Positions 17,025 through 25,506 of a stretch of 64,000 nt of DNA are shown in pieces. Every line of letters begins with the position of its first letter. Position 1 is the first letter of the stretch. The DNA is from Bacillota bacterium (GTDB lineage: Bacteria; Bacillota; Clostridia; Acetivibrionales; DSM-1351), in contig JAEZRV010000098.1 in NCBI GenBank assembly GCA_023444055.1, positions 32,047-96,046 on the forward strand, in the 5' to 3' direction. A program made the translations under genes and the position numbers. The notes under the pieces are model-generated. The model worked only from the letters and a program-made list of their open reading frames with translations, searched no databases and was not told the DNA's origin.

Positions 17025-19465
17025 TGCTGCCAAAAAAGAAACTGTTTATACCAAAACCAATACTGGCACCAAAGAGTGTTTTGCTAAAAAAACATGACGA
17101 TGGGTTTGCGCAAGAGATATTTTCCAAGTACAATGTTTTAAGAAATGATTTGGCTGCTTGGTTTGAGCTTTTTTATAAGGTTGATAGGATATATGAAGAT
17201 TACGAAAGAGCCGATATTGGGCAGTTGTTGATTAATGTAAGGATGCAGTTGCAAATACAGGAAGAAAGCAATAAAAGCGGTATAAGTATTTTAGGTTATC
17301 GAGCTTTAACTAATTTCAAGAAGCAACTTGAAAACACAGTTAAAACAGTATACGCTTCTGCTGGACATCAAAGTATAAAATACTTAAAAGAAAAGCTTTT
17401 AAAATTTAATCTTCCAAACAGTATGCTTTTTGAAAATGACTTTTATTCTAAAAGCATAAACCCATATCATGCTTTTCAGGGAGATTTAAAAAATGAATTC
17501 TCCTTAAATTTTAATGCTATTACAGCGGAGTCTAGTTTGGGGAGCATTTTGAGTTTCCCAACCCGATTTGAAATAAATAAAAATAGAAAAGCTATAAATG
17601 AATACAGAAGAGCAGTAAGTGACTTTTATTTTAAAAGTATAAACCCATATTATGCTTTTCTGAGAGACTTTAAAAATAAATTGTCTTTAAATTATAATGC
17701 TATCGGAGCGGAGACTAATTTATGGAATATTTTTAGTTTTCCGACTAGAGCAGAGTATGGTTTAGGGAATGTTTTTAGTTTTCCGACTAGAGTAGGGTAT
17801 GGTTTAGGGAATATTTTTAGTCTTCCGACTAGAGCAGAGTATGGTTTAGGGAATATTTTTAGTTTTCTGACTAGAGCAAAGTATGGTTTAGGGAATGTTT
17901 TTAGTTTTCCGACTAGAGCAGGGTATGGTTTAGGGAATGTTTTTAGTCTTCCGACTAGAGCAGAGTATGGTTTAGGGAGTATTTTTAGTTTTCTGACTAG
18001 AGCAGGGTATGGTTTAGGTAATATTTTTAATTTTCCGACTAGAGCGGAGTATGACTTAGGGAATACTTTTAGTTTTCTGAACGGGGCTGAGTCTAGTTGG
18101 CGTAATATTTTTAGCTTTCCGACTAGAGCAGAGTATGGTTCGGGGAGCATTTTGAGTTTCTCAGACAGATTTGAAATAAATAAAAATAGAAAAGTTATAA
18201 ATGAATACAGAAGAGCAATAAATGACTTTTATTTTAAAAGTATAAACCCGTATTATGCTTTTTTGAGAAATTTCAAAAATGAATTTTCCTTAAATTTTAA
18301 TGCTATTACGGCAGTGTCTGGTTTAGGGAGTGTGCGCATTCCGTACAATTCTGGACTGGTCATAGGTGGAAAAAACATTAGTAGTTTCTATTTTAAGAAT
18401 ATGAATGATAATAGTGCTATTTATCCAATAGTAAATATAAACGGAGCCGACGGGTCATATTCCCAAATAAGTAATTATGGAGAGAATTATGCAAGCATAA
18501 TGAATATGAATCCCTATAATTTTAGGAATTATTACCACATTTATTTTCCTAAATTATCTTCATATATTGGATCTGGATTTAAGATGGCTTATATTCAAGG
18601 AGAATCTATAAAGGAGTTTTCATCCTTTATCCATGATAAAATTGTTTCTGGATTAAGACATGAGCTTCCAGAAGTCATGCGTTCAGCTTATCGTTCGGGG
18701 GTTTTTGGAGTAAACCGAACAAAGCGAAAGCAAAAAAGAGAAATGGATAGCGAAACAAAAGAGTTTTGGCATAATATGACCTACAATATTATACAGGGCT
18801 TTAGGAAAGAACTTGAAAGTAAGACGAGTTACTTTTTTACAAACTATATTGATAAAAGAGCGTATGGACTTTCACCATTTCTTGAAAATGAAGATGAAAA
18901 TGAAGAAAGCGCGCAGGGAAATTGGACATCACAAGAAACCCTCACACATAATAAGCAAACCTCCTTTGCACATTTAAGAGAACGGGAAAGAACGAGGATT
19001 ACTCCACATAGTATTTATAATTTAAAAAAGACGTACCCTGATATCTATAATATGCTTACATTTGCAGGCTTATTGCCAACACTCTATGTGCAAAAGCATA
19101 CTAGAGAGACTGCTATGGGACTTTTAAGCAAGAGTATACATCAGTATTATATTGGGAATAGAAATTTGACAGTAAGAGCCTATGACCTTTTAAGGAACAA
19201 GCTTGAAACAGGAGGAAAGAGCTTTATCTGGCCAGAGGCTATGAGCAATCTGACAACTATGGAGTTCAACAATGTAAGGAAGGCACATAGGAGCTCAAGA
19301 TATATGGAAGAAATACAAGCTTTGAAAACACAGGTTGTTAACATTGAAAAGCAAACATTACAGTCTGTACAGTATTCAAATGTAAATGTCAATGGACTGG
19401 TTGAAAAAGTATATAAGGAAATAGAGCATAGAATCAAAGTCGATAGGGTAAGACGAGGTTACTAG
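17024..19465 (+). CDS. Large repeat-containing eCIS protein, unknown function (tape-measure or lumen candidate)
   Basis: This 813-aa protein is translationally coupled to the second tube gene by a TAATG overlap. Residues about 140-445 contain a ~60-aa unit beginning FYFKSINPYYAFLR, present three times; within the second copy a 14-aa unit (NIFSFPTRAEYGLG) is repeated ten times. The C-terminal ~65 residues are helical and charged. Its place, between tube and LysM adaptor, is where eCIS loci often carry an uncharacterised variable gene. No other obvious tape-measure protein is present in the locus, so length control or a luminal role is possible, but the repeats are Gly/Pro/aromatic-rich rather than helical. 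Not recognised as a named family. Confidence 0.6.
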   Translation: MLPKKKLFIPKPILAPKSVLLKKHDDGFAQEIFSKYNVLRNDLAAWFELFYKVDRIYEDYERADIGQLLINVRMQLQIQEESNKSGISILGYRALTNFKKQLENTVKTVYASAGHQSIKYLKEKLLKFNLPNSMLFENDFYSKSINPYHAFQGDLKNEFSLNFNAITAESSLGSILSFPTRFEINKNRKAINEYRRAVSDFYFKSINPYYAFLRDFKNKLSLNYNAIGAETNLWNIFSFPTRAEYGLGNVFSFPTRVGYGLGNIFSLPTRAEYGLGNIFSFLTRAKYGLGNVFSFPTRAGYGLGNVFSLPTRAEYGLGSIFSFLTRAGYGLGNIFNFPTRAEYDLGNTFSFLNGAESSWRNIFSFPTRAEYGSGSILSFSDRFEINKNRKVINEYRRAINDFYFKSINPYYAFLRNFKNEFSLNFNAITAVSGLGSVRIPYNSGLVIGGKNISSFYFKNMNDNSAIYPIVNINGADGSYSQISNYGENYASIMNMNPYNFRNYYHIYFPKLSSYIGSGFKMAYIQGESIKEFSSFIHDKIVSGLRHELPEVMRSAYRSGVFGVNRTKRKQKREMDSETKEFWHNMTYNIIQGFRKELESKTSYFFTNYIDKRAYGLSPFLENEDENEESAQGNWTSQETLTHNKQTSFAHLRERERTRITPHSIYNLKKTYPDIYNMLTFAGLLPTLYVQKHTRETAMGLLSKSIHQYYIGNRNLTVRAYDLLRNKLETGGKSFIWPEAMSNLTTMEFNNVRKAHRSSRYMEEIQALKTQVVNIEKQTLQSVQYSNVNVNGLVEKVYKEIEHRIKVDRVRRGY
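17726..18145 (+). repeat. Ten tandem 42-bp coding repeats (14-aa units)
   Basis: Units begin at 17726 and recur exactly every 42 bases, to 18145. The consensus peptide is N(I/V)FSFPTRAEYGLG; the first eight units differ mostly by single bases and the last two are more divergent. The array lies in residues 235-374 of the 813-aa eCIS protein and preserves frame, so copy number can change without breaking the gene. Confidence 0.92.
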
Positions 19466-19466
19466 T

Positions 19467-20105
19467 ATGTCAATGGATAAAGCTATTATTGAAATTGTAA
19501 ACGGAAGTAGAAGTGGAGAGGTTATTAATGTACTTTATTATCCAAATGAGTACACAATTGAGGTGGGCAATCAATTCGCCTCAACTACAATTGTAGGACT
19601 TTCAGAACCTATTAATCAGTTTATAAGCGGCAATTCTGAAACCCTTTCTATGGAGCTTTTTTTTGATACGTATGAGAAAAGCGAGGATGTTAGAAAATAC
19701 ACAACCAAGGTGACTATGCTTGCAAGGGTTGATTCTGAGCTTCATGCTCCTCCAATAGTCAAGTTTACATGGGGAGGTAGTAGGGGAGGAACCTTTAAAG
19801 GGTTCATGGAAAAGGTGACACAGAAGTTTACAATGTTTACTGAGTCTGGCGTGCCTGTAAGAGCCGTTCTGAATATATCACTGAAATCAAATAAAAGCAT
19901 AAGGGAACAGTTTCAGGAAATACCAAGAAACTCTTCAGATAGGACAAAGCAGAGGGTGCTAAATCAAGGTGAGCACTTGTGGATGCTAGCTAGCAGAGAA
20001 TACCAGGACCCAGAGCAGTGGAGAGAAATAGCAAGAGCTAATAATATAGATAATCCCAGAATTTTATCTGGGGGAAAAAACATTATTATTCCGCGGTTGA
20101 GGTGA
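19467..20105 (+). CDS. eCIS LysM-domain spike adaptor (Afp7/Pvc7-like)
   Basis: This is a 212-aa protein. Residues 1-150 form the beta-rich gp53-like domain with the family's YYPNEYTIEVGNQFAS opening and MELFFDTYE motif. Residues about 160-210 are a LysM module (GEHLWMLASREYQDPEQWREIA then NPRILSGGKNIIIPR). In Afp/PVC this protein links the first tube ring to the spike hub and sheath. It follows the previous gene by one base and overlaps the next start by four, so the genes are tightly coupled. Confidence 0.9.
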   Translation: MSMDKAIIEIVNGSRSGEVINVLYYPNEYTIEVGNQFASTTIVGLSEPINQFISGNSETLSMELFFDTYEKSEDVRKYTTKVTMLARVDSELHAPPIVKFTWGGSRGGTFKGFMEKVTQKFTMFTESGVPVRAVLNISLKSNKSIREQFQEIPRNSSDRTKQRVLNQGEHLWMLASREYQDPEQWREIARANNIDNPRILSGGKNIIIPRLR

Positions 20106-22021
20106 TTAATTTGGCTGGATTAGGAATTTTGGATTTCACAAGGAATGGAAGCTTTTCATTTGATGAAATGGAAAAGAAATATTACAATTTTTATGCGCCA
20201 TCCTTTGAGGTGATTTGTGGTTTATTTAGCAAGACCGAGATTGTTAAAAAGGAAGGAATGGCAATAACAGGGCTAAAGGTTGAGAAAAGCCTAGAAAAGT
20301 CAGATATGTGCTCCTTTTCTGTATGCAATGCATATGATATGGCTTCAAGCGACTTTAAAAAAGATTGGATTGAGAAGCACCTAGCTATCGGTAATTTTAT
20401 TGAAGTAAAAATGGGTTATGGTGATAGACTCGAAAGTGTATTTAAAGGACTTATTACTTCAGTTAAATTTGATTTCCCATCGGGGGGAAGTCCTAGTCTC
20501 TCGGTAGAGTGCCATGATAAATCATATCTTATGATGAAGCATAAATTGTCATTTGCCTGGCATTATCTCCCATCTTCTGCAATAGCTGTTATATTGGCGA
20601 CATTGTATGGGCTCGATTTTGTTGTAGATTTTAGTATAGATATACACGAAACCGTTCAGCAAGAAAATGAGAGCAATTATAGTTTTTTACAAAGATTAGC
20701 TAATAAAATAGGATATGAGTTTTTTATAAGTGGAGAAACTCTGTATTTTAGAATTCCATACATTGGAAATCTTACCCCTATTACAACACTTAAATGGGGA
20801 AAAAGCCTTAAAAGCTTTTCTCCTCAGTTTGATCTTAATGATCAGGCATGTGCTGTTCTTACAAGAGGTATTGGTAAAAATTTTTCTACGGCAGTGAAGG
20901 GATTAGCTGGTTATGTAACTGTTCCTGGCATTGACACTCAAAAGATAAAGAATGTAATGAAAAACCTTCTTTTGGGGAGTGCATTTGATTATGTATACGA
21001 TATAGGAATAACCTCATTTTTTGAAGCTGAAGCTGTGGCTTTGTTAAAAATGGGGGAGAAGTTTATGAAATCCCTTTCGGGAAGCGGTGAATGTATTGGT
21101 TTGCCTGAGCTGTCACCTGGAAGATTTATTAAGATTGAAGGTCTTGGAAGTCAGCTTAACAGTACTTACTATATTACATCTGTAACACATGCTATAAGTG
21201 AATCAGGCTTTTCCACACAGTTTGAAGTAGGGAAAGGGAATGAGGATATGTTTGGAGCTATTTCTAATGGCATAAAGAATATGAAAAAAGCCAGTGATAG
21301 TGGAATGGGAGGGGAAGGCTCTGTTAACAAGAGCGGCGTATCCGTTGGTACTGTAATATTAAATATAGATCCATTGGGTTTGGGAAGAGTAAGAGTAAAA
21401 TACACCATGAGAGAGGGTGCGGATATTTTAATGGATGACAGTGGATGGGCTAGGGTTGCTGTGCCTTTTGTTGGAGCACAGTTTATTCCCGATATAGGTG
21501 ATGAGGTACTTGTTGCCTTTGGAGAAGGGGCTTTGGAAGATCCATATATTATAGGCTCTCTCTGGAGCATGAAAGAAAAGCCGCCTGTTATAGATCCGCT
21601 AAATTTAAAGCATTTAATGAAAAGCAGGCTTGGGAATACGATAATGATTGATGACACACCAGCACAGCCAAATGTATCGTTAAAGACCTTAACGGGTCAG
21701 ACAGTAGAATTGCAGGATGCCCCCCCTAAAATAACAATAAAGGATAAATTAGGTTTAAATGCTGTTGAGATAGATGGCGTTACAAATGCGGTCACTGTTA
21801 AAGGAAACTTGAAAGCAGAGCTTAAGTCAAATACTTGTCAGGTAAGCCTTGATTCCGCACAGCAAAGTGTAAAGATAAGTGGGCCACTTATGGTAAATTT
21901 AGAAAGCACTGCACAGGTAAATATAAAAGGTGCAATTATAAATATAGAGGCTGGACAGGCATTGAACCTTAAAAGTGGCGGCGTTTTAATGATAAATGGA
22001 GCAATTGTTAAAATTAACTAA
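20102..22021 (+). CDS. eCIS spike / hub protein (VgrG-like, Afp8/Pvc8-like)
   Basis: This 639-aa trimeric-spike protein starts at GTG 20102, overlapping the upstream TGA. Residues about 30-390 match the gp27-type hub (phage late control D) domain, including ENESNYSFLQRLANKIGYEF. Residues about 412-500 form a gp5-type OB fold (PLGLGRVRVKYT, then GWARVAVPFVGAQF, DIGDEVLVAFGEG and PYIIGSLW). The last ~110 residues are short repeating strands (for example VNLESTAQVNIKGAIINIEA), the beta-helical needle. No C-terminal enzyme domain is fused. It would pierce the target envelope after sheath contraction. Confidence 0.95.
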   Translation: MINLAGLGILDFTRNGSFSFDEMEKKYYNFYAPSFEVICGLFSKTEIVKKEGMAITGLKVEKSLEKSDMCSFSVCNAYDMASSDFKKDWIEKHLAIGNFIEVKMGYGDRLESVFKGLITSVKFDFPSGGSPSLSVECHDKSYLMMKHKLSFAWHYLPSSAIAVILATLYGLDFVVDFSIDIHETVQQENESNYSFLQRLANKIGYEFFISGETLYFRIPYIGNLTPITTLKWGKSLKSFSPQFDLNDQACAVLTRGIGKNFSTAVKGLAGYVTVPGIDTQKIKNVMKNLLLGSAFDYVYDIGITSFFEAEAVALLKMGEKFMKSLSGSGECIGLPELSPGRFIKIEGLGSQLNSTYYITSVTHAISESGFSTQFEVGKGNEDMFGAISNGIKNMKKASDSGMGGEGSVNKSGVSVGTVILNIDPLGLGRVRVKYTMREGADILMDDSGWARVAVPFVGAQFIPDIGDEVLVAFGEGALEDPYIIGSLWSMKEKPPVIDPLNLKHLMKSRLGNTIMIDDTPAQPNVSLKTLTGQTVELQDAPPKITIKDKLGLNAVEIDGVTNAVTVKGNLKAELKSNTCQVSLDSAQQSVKISGPLMVNLESTAQVNIKGAIINIEAGQALNLKSGGVLMINGAIVKIN

Positions 22022-22036
22022 ATGAGGTGTAATACT

Positions 22037-22435
22037 ATGTATAGTTATCTGGGAAGAGGCTGGAAATTCCCTGTTCAGGTTGACCCAAATACAGGAAGAA
22101 TACTGATGTCTGAAAACGAACAGGACATATCAGAAGCAATAACAATCATATTACAAACCTCGAAAGGTGAACGTGTTATGAAGAGTGACTTCGGATGTGG
22201 ATTGCGGCGATTTGTATTTGATCTGACAGATGAAGTTACTATGAGAAAGATGGAAGAGGACATAAGAGAGGCTATTATGATTTGGGAACCAAGGGTAGGA
22301 GAGGTAGAAATAAAAGCACTTAAAGATACAGAAGTTCATGGGAAGATTAATATTGATATACATTATACAGTTAGCTCAACGAACAATAGATATAATATGG
22401 TTTATCCTTTTTATCTGGAGGAAGGTTCAAAATAG
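22037..22435 (+). CDS. eCIS baseplate wedge protein (gp25-like, Afp9/Pvc9-like)
   Basis: The product is about 132 aa from ATG 22037, with AGGTG 7-11 bases upstream. An in-frame ATG at 22022 adds five residues but would place the ribosome site inside the gene. The protein has the gp25 opening GRGWKFPVQVD, the DISEAITIILQTSKGER motif with the conserved ER pair, and a terminal V(E/K)IKALKDT strand set. gp25 nucleates sheath assembly at the baseplate. The position between spike and the large baseplate genes is standard. Confidence 0.92.
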   Translation: MYSYLGRGWKFPVQVDPNTGRILMSENEQDISEAITIILQTSKGERVMKSDFGCGLRRFVFDLTDEVTMRKMEEDIREAIMIWEPRVGEVEIKALKDTEVHGKINIDIHYTVSSTNNRYNMVYPFYLEEGSK

Positions 22436-22474
22436 TATATTAAGTGCAGATGAGCATGAATGGAGGTAAGTGTT

Positions 22475-25468
22475 TTGTATCCTGCAATGGGTGGAAAAGA
22501 TTATACGGAATTAATAAATAATATGATAGAGAATTTTCACTACTATACTCCCGAGTGGAGATTTACAAAACAGAACCCTGACGCTGGGAGTGCACTTTTT
22601 TTAATATTTGCAGAAATGTTTGAAGGAAACATAGACAGATTTAAAAAAGTTCCCTATAAAAATTATATTGCGTTTTTAAATATGCTTGGAATAAGTACAT
22701 TACCCGCAACTGCTGCAAGGGCTCATATTACAGTGAAGCTCCTTACCAGAGTTTCAGAGTCAGTAATGATTCCTGCTGGAATGAAATTCTCTGCGGATTC
22801 AGCAGAAAATGAAAAGATTATTTTTGAGACCGAAAAAACATTCCTAGCTACGCCTGCAAATATTGTGGATGGGTACAATGTAAATCCTGCTTCTGATACC
22901 ATATCAAGAGTTAAGCTGGAGCTTTTCACACATGATGGGGGTATATCCGAAAAGCTGTTTTGTTCAGATAGTAAATTGAATTTACAACAGCACATCCTTT
23001 ATGTAGCACATGACAATATATTTAACTTGTCAAGTAACGCCACAATTGAACTTTGGTTTAAAAATAGTGAAAGTAGATATCTAGAAGGAGATATTACAAG
23101 AAGGTTAGCCGATAGCTCAAATACCGAGTGGATGTACAGAAGTGAAAAAGGCTGGCAGCCGTTTGAAAATGTAAAAGCTGTAGGCAAAAAGCTCACATTG
23201 CAAAAAAGTAGCAGTATACCGATAGAAGAGGATGAAATTGAAGGGATAAAAAATAAGTGGATAAGATGCAGGGTGAAAAATATCAGCGAAGTAGAGGATA
23301 TTGAGATTGACTCTATAGATGCACTGGCTTTCTTGATGGGAGAGAAGCCGGGCTTTGAACCAGACATGGTAATGTGCAATGATATAGAGCTTAAAAAAGA
23401 AGGATTTTATCCATTTAAGGAGATTTTCTCTGTATACGATATGTTATATATATCCAGTAAAGAAATTTTATCAAAAAGAGGCTCTCAAATCACAGTAAGC
23501 TTCAAGCTGAAGTTTAGGGAAAACAGGGTTAATGAAGAAGTGCTAAAAGAAATTAACTGGAAATTAATTATGGAGAAATCTGATTTTATTCGACCTGAAC
23601 CCCAAAGAGTAAGCATTACCAACGTATACTGGGAATATTGGAATGGAAGAGGCTGGGTAAAGCTTTCGTTAAATGAAAATCAGGATGAGCTATTCCAATC
23701 GGATGATGGAGAAGATAAAACAATATCCATGAGCTTCAATTGCCCAGAGGATATATGCGAAACTATTGTAAATAATCACACAAATTACTGGATAAGAGTG
23801 CGCGTGGTTAATATAAGAAACCAGTATGCCCCTTTTTCAATTTACAATTCACCATGGATTGAGGATATGAGTCTGAATTTTCAGTTTTTAAAGGCTGTTC
23901 CTGTAAACTCATGTATAATCTATAATAATTTAGAATATGTGGACGAAAGCTTTAATATTTTAAATGAGAAATATCTTTTTAGACCTTTTAAAGCCTTTGA
24001 TAATCCTGCAGATGTGTTTTATTTAGGTTTTGATGCTCCACCGCTAAAAGGTCCAATTAGTACATTTTTCTCTATTAATAGCAAAAATTTTAAGGAGCTT
24101 CCGCCATTAAGCTGGCAATACTTGGGTAGTGATGGCTGGCAAAGGCTGGACACCCTTGATAATACAAATAATCTGGCGCGGACTGGGATAGTTATGTTTA
24201 CAGGTCCTGATGATTTTGCCGAACAGACTATTTTGGGGAGAAAGCTATATTGGATAAGAATTTTGCGTGAATCTGACATAAAATATGGATTTCCAGAGGT
24301 TAAGTGCATTTTAACTAATACAATGGAAGTAACTCAACAGGAAACTGTTGCAGGTGAATTGCTTGAATGCTGTGATACTTTTGGAAGGGAATACAAATTG
24401 AAAAGATGTCCGATCATCCAAGAAGAGATATGGGTAAACGAATTAGACAAGTTAAGCACTGAGGAAATGAAAGAGCTTTCGGAAAAAATACCAGAGGGTA
24501 TTGAGATAGAAAAGGATTACACAGGAGAGATAAATGAGTTTTGGGTTAAATGGACACCAACTGACAATTTGGCGGATTTATCCCCAAAGGATAGGCATTA
24601 TGTTATAAACAGGTCTAACGGAAAAATTCAGTTTGGAGATGGCAAAAATGGGAAAGAGCCTGTGCAAAGCGGTATTCATGGTGTAAAGGTTAAATATTTC
24701 GTCGGGGGCGGCAATAAGGGGAACGTGGATGCAAACAGCATTTCAGTTTCATATCAAAAAATTGCTTTTGTTGAGAAGGTTTTTAATCCCAAACCCTCAT
24801 TTGGAGGACACGAAGCTGAGACGAATGAAGAAGCTATTAATAGATGGCCTCATATTATAAAGCACAGAAACAAAGCAGTAACTGCGGGAGATTTTGAATG
24901 TCTGGCTATCGAAGCAGCGAGAAATATAAAAAAAGTAAGATGCCTGCCATGTACCAATGTGGATATTTCAGCTGAAACAGGGCATGTAATTCTAGCTGTT
25001 TATATGGGTGATTTGGGTGAGGAAGCATTTATTATAACTAAGGAACAGGTGGAAAGCTATATTGCAAAGCGTTGTTCTGCAACAATGGCACTTCCCGGAA
25101 GGATTCATATAATAGAAGCTGTAAAGCTTGAATATTCAATATTTGCCGTAGTTATAACAAACGATATGGAGATGGTTGTGCCAATTGAACTTGAAGCTGT
25201 AGATAAGCTAAAGAAGTTTTTAGATCCATTAGAAGGAAATCTCGATAAAAAAGGATGGGAAATTGGACAATATCCTCATGAATCGGTAATTTACCCGCTA
25301 CTGAAATCAATTAATGGAGTAAGCTACATCGAAAAAGCGGTTTTATCTGTCAGTTTGGTAAAGGATGGTAAAAGAAGGAATATAGGATTGGAAGAATTAG
25401 AACACTATACCTACGGCATAGTATCTAGCGGAGAACATAACATTGAAGTAAAATCTGTCACTAGGTAA
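22475..25468 (+). CDS. eCIS baseplate J-like protein, large subunit (Afp11-like)
   Basis: The protein is about 997 aa. The best start is TTG 22475, which has GGAGG at 22462-22466; the ATG at 22460 would overlap that site. The N-terminus (RFTKQNPDAGSALFLIFAEMFEGNIDRF) and C-terminal region (NEEAINRWPHIIKHRNKAVTAGDFECLA, then ARNIKKVRCLP) are hallmarks of baseplate J (gp6-like) proteins, which dimerise to build the wedge. A long beta-rich middle with repeated YWEYWNGRGWV and WQYLGSDGWQ motifs is typical of eCIS versions. It is followed by a second J-like protein, so the two probably form the heteromeric wedge. Confidence 0.88.
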   Translation: MYPAMGGKDYTELINNMIENFHYYTPEWRFTKQNPDAGSALFLIFAEMFEGNIDRFKKVPYKNYIAFLNMLGISTLPATAARAHITVKLLTRVSESVMIPAGMKFSADSAENEKIIFETEKTFLATPANIVDGYNVNPASDTISRVKLELFTHDGGISEKLFCSDSKLNLQQHILYVAHDNIFNLSSNATIELWFKNSESRYLEGDITRRLADSSNTEWMYRSEKGWQPFENVKAVGKKLTLQKSSSIPIEEDEIEGIKNKWIRCRVKNISEVEDIEIDSIDALAFLMGEKPGFEPDMVMCNDIELKKEGFYPFKEIFSVYDMLYISSKEILSKRGSQITVSFKLKFRENRVNEEVLKEINWKLIMEKSDFIRPEPQRVSITNVYWEYWNGRGWVKLSLNENQDELFQSDDGEDKTISMSFNCPEDICETIVNNHTNYWIRVRVVNIRNQYAPFSIYNSPWIEDMSLNFQFLKAVPVNSCIIYNNLEYVDESFNILNEKYLFRPFKAFDNPADVFYLGFDAPPLKGPISTFFSINSKNFKELPPLSWQYLGSDGWQRLDTLDNTNNLARTGIVMFTGPDDFAEQTILGRKLYWIRILRESDIKYGFPEVKCILTNTMEVTQQETVAGELLECCDTFGREYKLKRCPIIQEEIWVNELDKLSTEEMKELSEKIPEGIEIEKDYTGEINEFWVKWTPTDNLADLSPKDRHYVINRSNGKIQFGDGKNGKEPVQSGIHGVKVKYFVGGGNKGNVDANSISVSYQKIAFVEKVFNPKPSFGGHEAETNEEAINRWPHIIKHRNKAVTAGDFECLAIEAARNIKKVRCLPCTNVDISAETGHVILAVYMGDLGEEAFIITKEQVESYIAKRCSATMALPGRIHIIEAVKLEYSIFAVVITNDMEMVVPIELEAVDKLKKFLDPLEGNLDKKGWEIGQYPHESVIYPLLKSINGVSYIEKAVLSVSLVKDGKRRNIGLEELEHYTYGIVSSGEHNIEVKSVTR

Positions 25469-25506
25469 TGTTCAAATAAAATATAGAACTGGAGGTGTAA
25501 ACCATA

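Noticed and set aside
17692..18150. 152-aa minus-strand repeat frame
   Set aside because: It is the antisense shadow of the 42-bp repeat array; a period divisible by three keeps all frames open.
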